The position numbers and the translations under genes are program-made. From contig NZ_AP024371.1 in NCBI RefSeq assembly GCF_019668505.1, positions 842,166 to 906,165 of the forward strand: a stretch of 64,000 nt of DNA, given 5' to 3'. Under the pieces are notes generated by a model. That model was not told the origin of the DNA, did no database searches, and saw only the letters and a list, made by a program, of their open reading frames with translations. Origin of the DNA: Borrelia miyamotoi. GTDB taxonomy: Bacteria > Spirochaetota > Spirochaetia > Borreliales > Borreliaceae. Positions 1 through 8,606 of the stretch are shown here, piece by piece (the stretch's first letter is position 1; each line of letters opens with the position of its first letter).

Positions 1-1
1 A

Positions 2-1720
2 GTTTTAAATGATTGCAAAACCTCAATGGGGAAGAGGCTCTTAAGAGAATATATATTAAATCCCCTTCTGGATATTGTTGCCATTAACAATAGATTAGAT
101 CATGTAGAATTTTTAAACAACAATATTAATTTAAGTATGAAATTAAGAGATATTCTTGGTGATGTTTGGGATATTGAAAGAGTAATCTCAAGACTTCAAA
201 TGAGAAAATATGTTAAGAAAGATTTTTTATTTATTCGAGAAGCTTTAATTGCATTTTTTTCGATAAAGGGGTTATTTGAAAAGTATTTTTTTGATTATTG
301 GATATTCGATATTAATGATGAAGGTGATATAGGAGAAGTTTATTCTTTAATTAATACTTCTATCTCAGAGGAGCATGATGAACTTATTAAACATGGATAT
401 GATTCTAATATTGATCGTTTAAGAGAGCTCAAAAATAATGCAAGCAAGTATGTTGATGATTATCTTAATTTTGAGAGGAGTTTTAGTAAGATTAATGGTC
501 TTAAAATTAAGAGAACTAACATTCGAGGTTTATTTTTTGAGGTTACTAAGAGTTATTATGGGCAAGTTCCATCTCATTTCATGGAAAGTCAAACTTTAAA
601 TTCTGTTAAAAGATATAAAACCAGTAAGCTTATTGAACTTGAAAAAGACATTAATGATGCTGAAGATAGTTTATCAGCTCTTGAACAAGAAATATTTGAT
701 GGGATAGCTTTAAGAATTGTTAAGCATAGTGCACTTATTAAAAGAATTGCTGAATTTTATGCATATGTTGATGTAATTTCTAATTTTGCATATTTAGCTA
801 AGAAGAATGAATATGTAAGACCTACTCTGACCAATAACAAAGAAATTATTCTTGAGTGTGCCAGACATCCTGTTGTTGAACATTATATGAGAGGTTTGGA
901 TAATTTTACTAAAAATTCTGTGAAGATTGACAGTGAGAAATATTTTTGTTTAATGACTGGTCCTAATATGGCAGGTAAGTCAACTTATTTGCGTCAGACT
1001 GCTTTAGTTGTTTTAATGGGACATATTGGTTCTTTTGTTCCTGCTGATAAGGCTGTAATCGGGGTTACAGATAAGATTTTCTGTAGGATCGGAGCAAGTG
1101 ATAATATTTCCAAAGGGGAGTCTACATTTTTAGTAGAAATGAATGAAACGGCTAATATTTTAAGAAATGCAACGCAAGATAGTTTGATAATTATGGATGA
1201 AGTTGGTAGAGGTACTAGTACTAATGATGGACTTGCTATTGCATGTTCAATAGTTGAATATATTTTAGGACATATTAAATCTAGGAGTTTATTTGCAACT
1301 CATTTTCATGAACTTTCAGCTATTAATCATAGTTCTTTTGTTAACCTTTCAATGAAAATTGAGAGGCAGGGTAATGAGCTTATCTTTTTACGAGAAGTTG
1401 AAGAAAAACCTTCTCTTAATTCTTATGGAATTTATGTTGCTCATATAGCTGGGATACCTTTAAAAGTTATTGAGAGAGCTAATATTATGCTTAAAAGCTT
1501 AGCAAATCGAGAGCACTTGTATGTGCCAGAATTTTTTACTTCAGCTATTTCTGTGACTAATGATAGTGAAGAAGAGATAGAAAAAAATTTATGTTATACA
1601 GCCGATCTTAATGCTTATTTAGAACTTAAAGATTTTATTTCTAAAATAGATATCAATAATATTACTCCTTTGCAAGCGATGAGTTTACTAAAAGAAATGG
1701 TTTTAAAGATTAAGGTATAG
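2..1720 (+). CDS. mutS: DNA mismatch repair ATPase MutS (5' end outside the window)
   Basis: The reading frame is open to the window edge, so about 572 C-terminal residues of a protein usually near 860 aa are seen. MutS binds mispaired DNA and, with MutL, starts mismatch repair. Visible are the lever/clamp core and the C-terminal ABC-type ATPase: Walker A GPNMAGKST near base 960, the DEVGRGTSTNDG Walker B/D-loop region near 1200, and the ATHFHEL switch near 1295. The N-terminal mismatch-recognition domain is off the window. Conservation around the lever points to MutS1 rather than MutS2, and no Smr domain follows. It ends 14 bases before comF. Confidence 0.96.
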   Translation, partial: VLNDCKTSMGKRLLREYILNPLLDIVAINNRLDHVEFLNNNINLSMKLRDILGDVWDIERVISRLQMRKYVKKDFLFIREALIAFFSIKGLFEKYFFDYWIFDINDEGDIGEVYSLINTSISEEHDELIKHGYDSNIDRLRELKNNASKYVDDYLNFERSFSKINGLKIKRTNIRGLFFEVTKSYYGQVPSHFMESQTLNSVKRYKTSKLIELEKDINDAEDSLSALEQEIFDGIALRIVKHSALIKRIAEFYAYVDVISNFAYLAKKNEYVRPTLTNNKEIILECARHPVVEHYMRGLDNFTKNSVKIDSEKYFCLMTGPNMAGKSTYLRQTALVVLMGHIGSFVPADKAVIGVTDKIFCRIGASDNISKGESTFLVEMNETANILRNATQDSLIIMDEVGRGTSTNDGLAIACSIVEYILGHIKSRSLFATHFHELSAINHSSFVNLSMKIERQGNELIFLREVEEKPSLNSYGIYVAHIAGIPLKVIERANIMLKSLANREHLYVPEFFTSAISVTNDSEEEIEKNLCYTADLNAYLELKDFISKIDINNITPLQAMSLLKEMVLKIKV

Positions 1721-1734
1721 GTAAAGGAGTATAG

Positions 1735-2340
1735 ATGTGTAATTGGGTTATTTTAAAAAGCATATTTCTTCCCTTTTGTTCTTGTTGTCATAAAGATTAT
1801 GTTTGTTTGAATGCTCTTTGCAAGAGTTGTGTTGAATTTTTTCATTTTGATATTAAGATGAAAGGTAATATTTGGTATTTTTTTGAATATAAAAATGAAT
1901 ATAAAAGGTTGATTCTTGCTTATAAAAAAGATGGACAAAGATCGCTTGGTAAATTTTTTGCAAACGGGATTTTGCAATTTTTAAAAAGCATTGATTTTGA
2001 TTTGGTTGTTAGTGTTCCTTGCAGTTTTAAGAGAAAGGCTTTTTATGGTTTTGATCATATGGAATATATTGGGGATTTATTGGTTAGTAATGGGATAAAT
2101 TATATTAATGTTTTTAAACGAGGATTGGGTAGGAGTCAAAAATTTTTGCGTAGAGATTTGAGGCATAGTAATTTAGGAAATAAAGTTAAATTAAAATTGA
2201 GGCATAGAAATATTAAGCTTAAAAGAATCATATTGATTGATGATATTGTGACTACAGGGGTGTCCATGTCTTTGTGTGAAGATATTCTTACAAAATATGG
2301 AGCTTGGAGTGTCCTAAAGCTATCAATTGCAAGGGGCTAG
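1735..2340 (+). CDS. comF: ComF-family phosphoribosyltransferase-like protein
   Basis: A 201-aa protein with the two parts of the ComF family. The N-terminal cysteine cluster (CSCCHKDYVCLNALCKSC, residues about 15-32) resembles the ComF zinc-binding segment. A C-terminal PRPP-binding motif (ILIDDIVTTGVSM, about residues 165-177) is typical of type I phosphoribosyltransferases. ComF proteins are linked to DNA uptake in naturally competent bacteria. Borrelia is not known to be naturally transformable in that way, so the role here is open. The ATG is preceded by AAAGGAG 5 bases upstream. It is probably co-transcribed with mutS. Confidence 0.85.
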   Translation: MCNWVILKSIFLPFCSCCHKDYVCLNALCKSCVEFFHFDIKMKGNIWYFFEYKNEYKRLILAYKKDGQRSLGKFFANGILQFLKSIDFDLVVSVPCSFKRKAFYGFDHMEYIGDLLVSNGINYINVFKRGLGRSQKFLRRDLRHSNLGNKVKLKLRHRNIKLKRIILIDDIVTTGVSMSLCEDILTKYGAWSVLKLSIARG

Positions 2341-2355
2341 TTAGTTATTATTATC

Positions 2356-2384
2356 TTGACATTTATTGTTATTAATGTTAGCCT
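2356..2384 (+). promoter_or_regulatory. Sigma-70 type promoter upstream of rimP-nusA
   Basis: A perfect TTGACA -35 box (2356-2361) is followed after 17 bases by TAGCCT (2379-2384), with TG one base upstream of it, giving an extended -10 (TGtTAGCCT). The -10 hexamer is weak on its own. The start would fall near 2391, about 18 bases before the terminator stem. Confidence 0.55.
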
Positions 2385-2408
2385 TTAGTTGCGTTGATTA
2401 TTATATTT

Positions 2409-2442
2409 AATAAGGTTCTTTTGAAAGGACCTTATTCTTTTT
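2409..2442 (+). terminator. Intrinsic terminator or attenuator between comF and rimP
   Basis: A 12-bp stem (2409-2420 with 2425-2436, one G-U pair) with a 4-base loop is followed directly by CTTTTT. It can end mutS-comF transcription. It also lies inside the leader expected from the promoter just upstream, so it could attenuate the nusA-infB operon. Confidence 0.8.
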
Positions 2443-2448
2443 GGGAAT

Positions 2449-2884
2449 ATGATTGATTAAAATTTTTGATAATAGTGAAGTTTACAATTTAATAAAGAAT
2501 GTAGCATATCGGTTGGGAATTGAAGCTATAGAAATGAACATTTTCAGCAAAAGAGATGAGGGGTAGGGTTCAAATAGTTCTTTATAAAAATGATGATTTT
2601 GAGTTTGATACGCTGTTTGATTTATGTAAAATGGTTTTGTTATGCTTGGAGTTAGTTCTTAAATATAATTTAAGCTTAGGGATCTCTATGCCTGGAATAA
2701 ATAGGGATATGACGAGTGATAGAAAGTTTAAAATTTTGAGGGTAAAAAGATTAAGTTAATGTTAGATAATGATTTTGAAGAAGGTTTAATCTTGAGAGCA
2801 GAAATAGATAGTTTTATTTTTAAAACAGATGATAAAGAGATAAGAGTTTTTTATACTGATATCAAGAAAGCTAAATTATCATAA
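2449..2884 (+). pseudogene. rimP: Degenerate ribosome maturation factor rimP
   Basis: Spliced across frames, the region encodes a RimP-like protein: [19 protein letters not shown], then [17 protein letters not shown], then the [16 protein letters not shown] region, then [18 protein letters not shown] to the end. It sits directly before nusA, the usual place for rimP. RimP acts in 30S subunit maturation. At least four lesions are visible. The ATG (2449) frame stops after three codons. One extra G in the G4 run (2560-2563) leads to TAG at 2564. One base is missing near 2735 and one near 2752. Internal TTG (2453) or ATG (2556) starts would give only fragments. Several separate indels in 430 bp argue for real decay rather than one read error. 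Confidence 0.8.
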
Positions 2885-2899
2885 AGGAGTCGTGGGTAT

Positions 2900-4342
2900 A
2901 TGATAAAGGGTACTGGTCAAATGATTTCCAATATTGCTAATGATAGAGGAATGAGCATAGATGCTATTCGAAAGACAGTTAGGGAATCTATGATGATAGC
3001 TTATAAGAAATATTTTGGAACGAGTGAGAATGCTTTAGTTAAATTTGATGAAGATACTGGAGATTTAGTAGTTTATTCCAAAAAAAAGATTGTAGAGAAA
3101 GTTCAGGATGACATACTTGAAATATCGAAAGACAATGTTCAAGAATTTGAAATTATGGAAAATGGATATGCATATGTTGAAATTGATCCTAAAATTTTTG
3201 ATAGACTTTCAATTCAAGTTGCTAAGCAAAGAACTAAGACTGATTTGCAGGGAATTGAGGATAATGAACTTTACTTAGAGTTTAAGCACAAATTGCATAA
3301 AATTGTTATTGGTTATGTTCAGCAGAATAGGAATGGAGATCTGTATATTAATCTTGGTAGTACAGATGGTGTTATTCCTAAAAAATATCAATCTCCAAGG
3401 GAAGTTTATGGGCTTAATGATAAAGTTCGAGTTCTTGTTTATAGTGTAAATAAAGGGAAAAATGGGGTGGAGGTAGTTTTAACAAGAACTCACCCTAAAT
3501 TTATTGAAGAGCTTCTTACTCTTGAGATTCCTGAAATTGAGGAAGGTATTATTAAGATTCATAAGATAGTAAGAGATCCTGGTTATAGGACTAAGGTTGC
3601 TGTTTATTCTGAGAAAGAGGAGATTGATCCTGTAGGTCCTTGTATTGGACAGAAGGGTGTTAGGATTCAATCAATCATTAAAGAACTTGAGGGAGAAAAA
3701 ATAGATATTATTCCTTATTCTAAAGACATTAAAGAGTTTATTAAAGATGTTTTAACTCCTGCCAAAATAGATAATGTATATATTGTTGATGAGGATTTGC
3801 ATAAGGCTTTAGTAGTGGTTAGCGATGATCAACTTTCGCTTGCAATAGGTAAGATGGGGCAGAATGTTAGACTTGCAAATAGGCTTCTTGATTGGGCAAT
3901 TGATGTTAAGACTAATAGTCAGTTTGCAGAAATGAAAGCAAGTGGAGAGTTTAAACAAGAGACTTTTGAAATGTTTGACAAGATTATGGATAATGTTCAA
4001 GAAGATGAATTTGAGGAAATAAATAAGATTAGCGAGCTTAAAATTCTTGATGGTGATATTGTTGACAAGTTGATTGAGGCAGGTTTTGATGATATTGATA
4101 GTTTTTTAGATGCTAGCGAAAAAAAACTTTTTGAGCTAGGAATAAGTTATGAAAAGCAAGAAGAAATAAACAAGATCTTGAAAGAAGGGATGGTAATAAT
4201 TTCTAATGATGATGGATCTATTGAAAGTGTTAAGGAAGAAGAAGAGTTGCTTTGTCCTGAATGTGGGTCTGTTATTAATGAAAATATGACTTTTTGTCCA
4301 GGTTGTAAGATAGGGCTTAGCTTTGAATTTGAAGAGGAGTAG
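2900..4342 (+). CDS. nusA: Transcription termination/antitermination factor NusA
   Basis: NusA binds RNA polymerase and nascent RNA and modulates pausing, termination and antitermination. The 480-aa protein has the N-terminal RNAP-binding domain (1-130), an S1 domain (about 135-200, beginning at VIGYVQQNRNGDLYINLG), two KH domains (about 230-345, with PCIGQKGVRIQSI and AIGKMGQNVRLANRL) and a helix-hairpin-helix-like segment (about 370-430). The last 30 residues carry CPEC...CPGC (Cys 452, 455, 466, 469), a zinc-ribbon-like tail not found in E. coli or Bacillus NusA. The start has AAAGGAG upstream. It lies directly after the rimP remnant and before infB. Confidence 0.96.
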   Translation: MIKGTGQMISNIANDRGMSIDAIRKTVRESMMIAYKKYFGTSENALVKFDEDTGDLVVYSKKKIVEKVQDDILEISKDNVQEFEIMENGYAYVEIDPKIFDRLSIQVAKQRTKTDLQGIEDNELYLEFKHKLHKIVIGYVQQNRNGDLYINLGSTDGVIPKKYQSPREVYGLNDKVRVLVYSVNKGKNGVEVVLTRTHPKFIEELLTLEIPEIEEGIIKIHKIVRDPGYRTKVAVYSEKEEIDPVGPCIGQKGVRIQSIIKELEGEKIDIIPYSKDIKEFIKDVLTPAKIDNVYIVDEDLHKALVVVSDDQLSLAIGKMGQNVRLANRLLDWAIDVKTNSQFAEMKASGEFKQETFEMFDKIMDNVQEDEFEEINKISELKILDGDIVDKLIEAGFDDIDSFLDASEKKLFELGISYEKQEEINKILKEGMVIISNDDGSIESVKEEEELLCPECGSVINENMTFCPGCKIGLSFEFEEE

Positions 4343-4346
4343 TAGT

Positions 4347-6812
4347 TTGTCAAAAAATATTGATGATGATAGCAATGAGGATGAGAGAAAAATTAAGGTT
4401 GTTAAGTTGCGAAAGAAAGTAGTAAAGGTTGTAGCCCATACTGATAGAAATTTAAATAAATTTAGAAAAGATTTTGTTGAATCTTCGAGTTCATCTAGTA
4501 ATCAAGGTTCTAATAAAGGATATTCTTATGGGAATAGAGATAGGGTGGGGGGTGGAGTGAGACCTTCTTCTTTACAATATACAGATAAAAGTCATGCTGG
4601 GGGGGGTCATCAGCAAGGTCATAAAGGGCCTTTTAATAGAACTCATCTTCATAGTAAAGATAATAGAGGATATTCTTATGGGAATAGAGATAGGGTGGGG
4701 GGTGGAGTGAGACCTTCTTCTTTACAATATGCAGATAAAAGTCATGCTGGGGGGGGTCATCAGCAAGGTCATAAAGGGCCTTTTAATAAAATTCATACTA
4801 ATAGTAGTAGTACTACTGGTTCCCAAACATTTAGACGAGTAATAAGGACTAAAATTGTTTCTAGTGTTGCTGCACTATCACCTGCTGATTCTGATAATAA
4901 GGGTCTTAATAGAAAGCTTGGTGAAAAGAAGAAGCAACAGCAGGAAAGTCAGAAAGGTTATAAGAGGAAAAAAGAAGAAATCGAGAGTAAAACAATAGAA
5001 CAAAAAGTTTTTGATCAGCTTCAGAAAAAAAAGAAAGAAAATTTGGCAAATCCAATTCCTAAATCAATTGATATTATGGGAACTATTACTGTTTCTGAAC
5101 TTGCAAGAAAAATGAATTTAAAATCTTCAGATTTAATTGCCAAACTAATGACTTTAGGTGTGATGGTAACTATTAACGAGAAGATTGATTCTGACACCGC
5201 TACTATTTTGGTTGAAGAGTATGGTGCTAAAGTGAATGTTGTTTCAATTTATGATGAAACGGTTATAGAAATAGAAAAAGATGATGAGAGCAAGAGGATT
5301 GCAAAACCCCCTATTATTACAATAATGGGACATGTTGACCATGGAAAAACTAAGCTTTTATCTGTGTTGCAAAATATTGATATAAATCAAACTGAGTTTG
5401 GTGGGATTACTCAACATATTGGTGCTTATACTATTAATTATAATGATCATGAAATAACATTTTTAGACACGCCAGGACATGAAGCTTTTACGATGATGAG
5501 AAGTCGAGGAGCTCAGGTTACAGATATTGTTGTGCTTGTTGTTTCTGCTGTAGATGGAGTGATGCCACAGACCATTGAGGCTATTAATCATGCAAAGGAC
5601 GCTAAAGTTCCAATTATTGTTGCAATCAATAAAATTGATCTGCCAGATTCGAATTTGGATAAAGTTAAGCATCAGCTTTCAGAATATGATTTAGTTCCTG
5701 AAGATTGGGGAGGGAATACGATTTTTGTTGCAATTTCAGCTCTTAAAAGTATTGGTATTACAGAACTTCTTGATATGATTATTTTGCAAGCAGAAGTAAT
5801 GTCATTAAAGGCTAATCCAACTAAAAGAGCTATTGGTAGAATTCTTGATGCTAAAGTTGACCTAGGTAGGGGAATAGTTTGTTCTGTTATAATTGAAGAT
5901 GGAACGCTTTTTGTGGGGGATTCTTTTGTTGGAGGAGTCTATCATGGTAAGGTTAGAGCGTTAGTTAATGAGCGAGGAGTCTCTGTTAAGAGTGTTGGTC
6001 CTGCAAAAGCGATTAGTGTTTTGGGTTTTTCATCAATTCCTCAGGCTGGTGATCCGTTTCAGGTTACAAAAACGGAAAAGGAAGCTAAATTAATTAGTTC
6101 TAAAAGACAAGATCTTAAAAAATATGAAGATGCTAAGAATGTCAAAAAAGTTACTGTGTCAAATCTTTATGATTCAATTAAGGATGGAGGGCTGAAGGAA
6201 CTTAAGATAATTTTAAAGGCAGATGTTCAGGGTTCTGTTGAGGCTTTAAAGCATTCTCTTGAAAAATTAACCAATGATGAGATTAAAGTAAAAGTTATTC
6301 ATTCATCAGTAGGAGCAATAACAGAGACTGATATTAGTTTTGCAGCGGCAAGTGAAGCAATTATGATTGGTTTTCATGTGCGACCTACAGCAAAGGCACA
6401 ATTATTAGCTGATCAAGAAAAAGTTGAAATTAGAAAATATAATATAATTTATGATGCAATAAATAGTATTAAATCGGTTCTGGAAGGGATGTTGGAGCCA
6501 GATATTGAACAGCAATTTATTGGATTTGCTGAAGTTCGTGATGTTATTAACCTTCCTAAGGTTGGAGTAGTGGCTGGATGTTATGTTTCGCAAGGATGTA
6601 TAAAAAGGGATGCCATAACCAATGTTATGCGCGAAGGATTTCAGGTGCATTCAGGTAAGATTTCTTCATTAAAGAGATTTAAAGAAGATGTTAAAGAGGT
6701 TAATGCACAATATGAATGTGGAATTATGATTGATAATTACTCTGATATTAAAGAAGGAGATATCATTGAGGCATTTGAAATTAAGAAAGTAAAGAGGCGC
6801 TTTAATTCTTAA
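4347..6812 (+). CDS. infB: Translation initiation factor IF-2
   Basis: IF-2 is the GTPase that places initiator tRNA on the ribosome. The G domain has GHVDHGKT, DTPGHEAFT and NKIDLPDS, followed by domains II-IV. The IF2_N helix domain (ITVSELARKMNLKSSDLI) precedes it. I chose the TTG at 4347 (giving MSKNIDDD) because GAGGAG lies 7 bases upstream and the protein then begins as I recall for Borrelia IF-2. An upstream in-frame TTG at 4323 would overlap nusA. The low-complexity N-terminal region contains a near-identical 50-residue tandem duplication and G8 homopolymers. About 821 aa. Confidence 0.96.
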   Translation: MSKNIDDDSNEDERKIKVVKLRKKVVKVVAHTDRNLNKFRKDFVESSSSSSNQGSNKGYSYGNRDRVGGGVRPSSLQYTDKSHAGGGHQQGHKGPFNRTHLHSKDNRGYSYGNRDRVGGGVRPSSLQYADKSHAGGGHQQGHKGPFNKIHTNSSSTTGSQTFRRVIRTKIVSSVAALSPADSDNKGLNRKLGEKKKQQQESQKGYKRKKEEIESKTIEQKVFDQLQKKKKENLANPIPKSIDIMGTITVSELARKMNLKSSDLIAKLMTLGVMVTINEKIDSDTATILVEEYGAKVNVVSIYDETVIEIEKDDESKRIAKPPIITIMGHVDHGKTKLLSVLQNIDINQTEFGGITQHIGAYTINYNDHEITFLDTPGHEAFTMMRSRGAQVTDIVVLVVSAVDGVMPQTIEAINHAKDAKVPIIVAINKIDLPDSNLDKVKHQLSEYDLVPEDWGGNTIFVAISALKSIGITELLDMIILQAEVMSLKANPTKRAIGRILDAKVDLGRGIVCSVIIEDGTLFVGDSFVGGVYHGKVRALVNERGVSVKSVGPAKAISVLGFSSIPQAGDPFQVTKTEKEAKLISSKRQDLKKYEDAKNVKKVTVSNLYDSIKDGGLKELKIILKADVQGSVEALKHSLEKLTNDEIKVKVIHSSVGAITETDISFAAASEAIMIGFHVRPTAKAQLLADQEKVEIRKYNIIYDAINSIKSVLEGMLEPDIEQQFIGFAEVRDVINLPKVGVVAGCYVSQGCIKRDAITNVMREGFQVHSGKISSLKRFKEDVKEVNAQYECGIMIDNYSDIKEGDIIEAFEIKKVKRRFNS
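4518..4796 (+). repeat. 150-bp tandem duplication inside infB
   Basis: Copy 1 (4518-4667) and copy 2 (from 4668) have a 150-bp period. Over the first 129 bases I count three mismatches. Each copy encodes GYSYGNRDRVGGGVRPSSLQ and a following AGGGHQQGHKGPFN segment. Each contains a G8 run (4599-4606 and 4749-4756). The frame is kept, so IF-2 gains 50 flexible residues per copy. Confidence 0.95.
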
Positions 6813-6836
6813 ACATTTGCTTTGTTGTTTTTATTT

Positions 6837-7199
6837 ATGGAAAAAGAGATAAGAAAGTCAAAACTTGAAAGTTTATTAGTTCAAGAGATTGGTAATTTAA
6901 TAGTAACAAAGGGAATTAAAGATCCTAGAGTACATGAGTTTTTAACTGTTGCAAGAGTTGAAGTTTCAAAAGATTTAATAAATGCTAGAGTATTTATTTG
7001 TTCTATTAAAGAAGGGGCTTCTCTTGATAATGCCATTAAAGCATTAAATAATGCTAAAGGCTTCATTCAAAGAGAGATTGTTAAACGCATTAGAGTCAGG
7101 AATACTCCAAAATTAAATTTTTTAAGAGATGATACTATTTCTAAGGCTTTTTATGTTAATAAGGTAATTGAAAATTTAAGTTTTAGTGAAGAAAAATAG
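6837..7199 (+). CDS. rbfA: Ribosome-binding factor A
   Basis: RbfA is a KH-like protein that binds the 16S rRNA 5' region during 30S maturation. The roughly 120-aa product fits the family in length and in its conserved core ([19 protein letters not shown], then [15 protein letters not shown], then [15 protein letters not shown] and [10 protein letters not shown]). I use the ATG at 6837 (MEKEIRKSK). A TTG at 6822 is possible and neither has a clear Shine-Dalgarno, so translation may be coupled to infB. In this genome RbfA is intact while the neighbouring rimP is broken. Confidence 0.93.
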   Translation: MEKEIRKSKLESLLVQEIGNLIVTKGIKDPRVHEFLTVARVEVSKDLINARVFICSIKEGASLDNAIKALNNAKGFIQREIVKRIRVRNTPKLNFLRDDTISKAFYVNKVIENLSFSEEK

Positions 7200-7205
7200 A
7201 GTGTG

Positions 7206-8051
7206 ATGAATGGAATTATTTTATTAAATAAGAAAGTTGGAATAACTTCTTGTAGCACCCTCTTTCCTTTAAAGAAATATTTTTCGACAAGCCGAGTTGG
7301 ACATACTGGGACTCTTGATAAGTTTGCAAGTGGTCTTTTGGTTGTTCTTGTTGGTAGATATACTAAACTTTCAAGTTATATTACATCTTTAGATAAAGAA
7401 TATGTATCAGAGTTTGAGTTTGGAATTGAAACCGATACTCTTGATCCTAACGGTAGAGTAGTGAATACAACAGATTATATTCCGAATTTGGAAGAATTAA
7501 CTCGTGGGATTAGGTCTTTTATAGGTGAAATTTATCAAACTCCACCTAGATTTTCTTCAGTGCATTTTAAAGGAAAAAGAGCTTATAAGTTGGCTCTTAA
7601 TGGAGAGTCTTTTAAACTTAATCCTAGAAAGATTAATATACATGATATTCAGGTCTTAAGCTATAATGTTGATTCTCATATTTTGAAGTTAAGGATAGAA
7701 TGCTCTAAGGGAACATATGTTAGAAGTATAGCAAGAGATTTGGCACTTTCTTTGGGCTCATTTTCTTATGTTAAGAGTCTTGAGAGAACTAAGGTTGGAG
7801 ATTTTAGATTGGATAATGCTTGCTTTTGTGAAGATTTCAATATAAATTCTTTAATGAGTTTAGAATCTTTGAGGCTTTTTGAAAAAATTTATGTTGATAA
7901 TAATATGATTAGGGCTATTAAAAATGGTATTCATATCAATATTGTTATTAATGTTGGTGAATATAAGATTTTGAAGTCTAGAGATGGAGAGATATTAGCG
8001 GTAATTTATGGCATTGGTTTTAATAAATATAAGTATGTTCTTGTTTTTTGA
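7206..8051 (+). CDS. truB: tRNA pseudouridine-55 synthase TruB
   Basis: TruB makes pseudouridine 55 in the T loop of tRNAs. Signature motifs are MNGIILLNKKVGITS at the start, the catalytic-Asp motif HTGTLDKFASGLL (about residues 34-46), and the region around TPPRFSSVHFKGKRAYKLA. At about 281 aa it is near the usual length and has a PUA-like C terminus. A GTG lies immediately before the ATG; the ATG is preferred. It begins 7 bases after rbfA in the conserved infB-rbfA-truB-rpsO-pnp order. Confidence 0.95.
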   Translation: MNGIILLNKKVGITSCSTLFPLKKYFSTSRVGHTGTLDKFASGLLVVLVGRYTKLSSYITSLDKEYVSEFEFGIETDTLDPNGRVVNTTDYIPNLEELTRGIRSFIGEIYQTPPRFSSVHFKGKRAYKLALNGESFKLNPRKINIHDIQVLSYNVDSHILKLRIECSKGTYVRSIARDLALSLGSFSYVKSLERTKVGDFRLDNACFCEDFNINSLMSLESLRLFEKIYVDNNMIRAIKNGIHINIVINVGEYKILKSRDGEILAVIYGIGFNKYKYVLVF

Positions 8052-8224
8052 TAATTAGTTACCTCAAAATACAGCAATTTTATTGCAATACATTTACAAA
8101 AAATAGTAGTAAAATAGGGTATTTGGGATAAGGAAGTATGTTAAATGTGTTAGGGTAATAAATAATTGGTTTGATTGATTTAATTGGTATTTTGTGAAAC
8201 TTGGAAAAAGTCTTTGGTTTATTT

Positions 8225-8253
8225 TTGTTATTTGAATAAAAAAATATTATAAT
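8225..8253 (+). promoter_or_regulatory. Sigma-70 type promoter of rpsO-pnp
   Basis: TTGTTA (8225-8230), a 17-base spacer, and a perfect TATAAT (8248-8253). The predicted start near 8260 gives a leader of about 65 bases that includes the inverted repeat at 8273-8304. Confidence 0.7.
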
Positions 8254-8272
8254 TTACTGTGAAGATTTAATT

Positions 8273-8304
8273 ATAGCAAAATGGTCTGTTTTAGGCTTTG
8301 CTAT
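8273..8304 (+). promoter_or_regulatory. Hairpin in the rpsO leader
   Basis: ATAGCAAA (8273-8280) and TTTGCTAT (8297-8304) form a perfect 8-bp stem around a 16-base loop, ending 10 bases before the GGAG of rpsO. It has no U tract, so it is not a terminator. S15 represses its own mRNA through leader structures in several bacteria, and this hairpin is a candidate for that. The link is inference. Confidence 0.5.
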
Positions 8305-8326
8305 GATGGTATATGGAGTCATTTTT

Positions 8327-8593
8327 ATGGTTAGTAAAGAACAAAAACAAAAAATAATTACAGAATTTGGGAAAAATTCAAAGGATACAGGTTCAGTTGA
8401 AGTTCAAATAGCGTTAATTACGGGTAGAATAAGGTATTTAACAGAGCATTTAAAGATCAATAAAAAGGATCATAGTTCTAAGAGGGGTTTGTTAAAGTTA
8501 GTTGGACAGAGAAGGAGCCTGTTAAGATATTATCAGAAAAAAAATTTGGAGGCTTATAGAACCTTAATAGCTAAACTTGGACTTAGAAAGTAA
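8327..8593 (+). CDS. rpsO: 30S ribosomal protein S15
   Basis: The 88-aa protein has the standard S15 length and motifs: [31 protein letters not shown] and [15 protein letters not shown]. The ATG at 8327 has GGAG about 8 bases upstream and gives the canonical N terminus ([10 protein letters not shown]). Upstream in-frame ATGs fall in the leader hairpin and are not used here. S15 binds 16S rRNA helix 22 and organises the central domain of the 30S subunit. pnp follows after 13 bases. Confidence 0.97.
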   Translation: MVSKEQKQKIITEFGKNSKDTGSVEVQIALITGRIRYLTEHLKINKKDHSSKRGLLKLVGQRRSLLRYYQKKNLEAYRTLIAKLGLRK

Positions 8594-8606
8594 TAAGGGG
8601 TTAATT

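Noticed and set aside
2569..2580. tRNA T-loop-like sequence GGTTCAAAT
   Set aside because: No acceptor stem or anticodon arm surrounds it; it is coding sequence of the rimP remnant.
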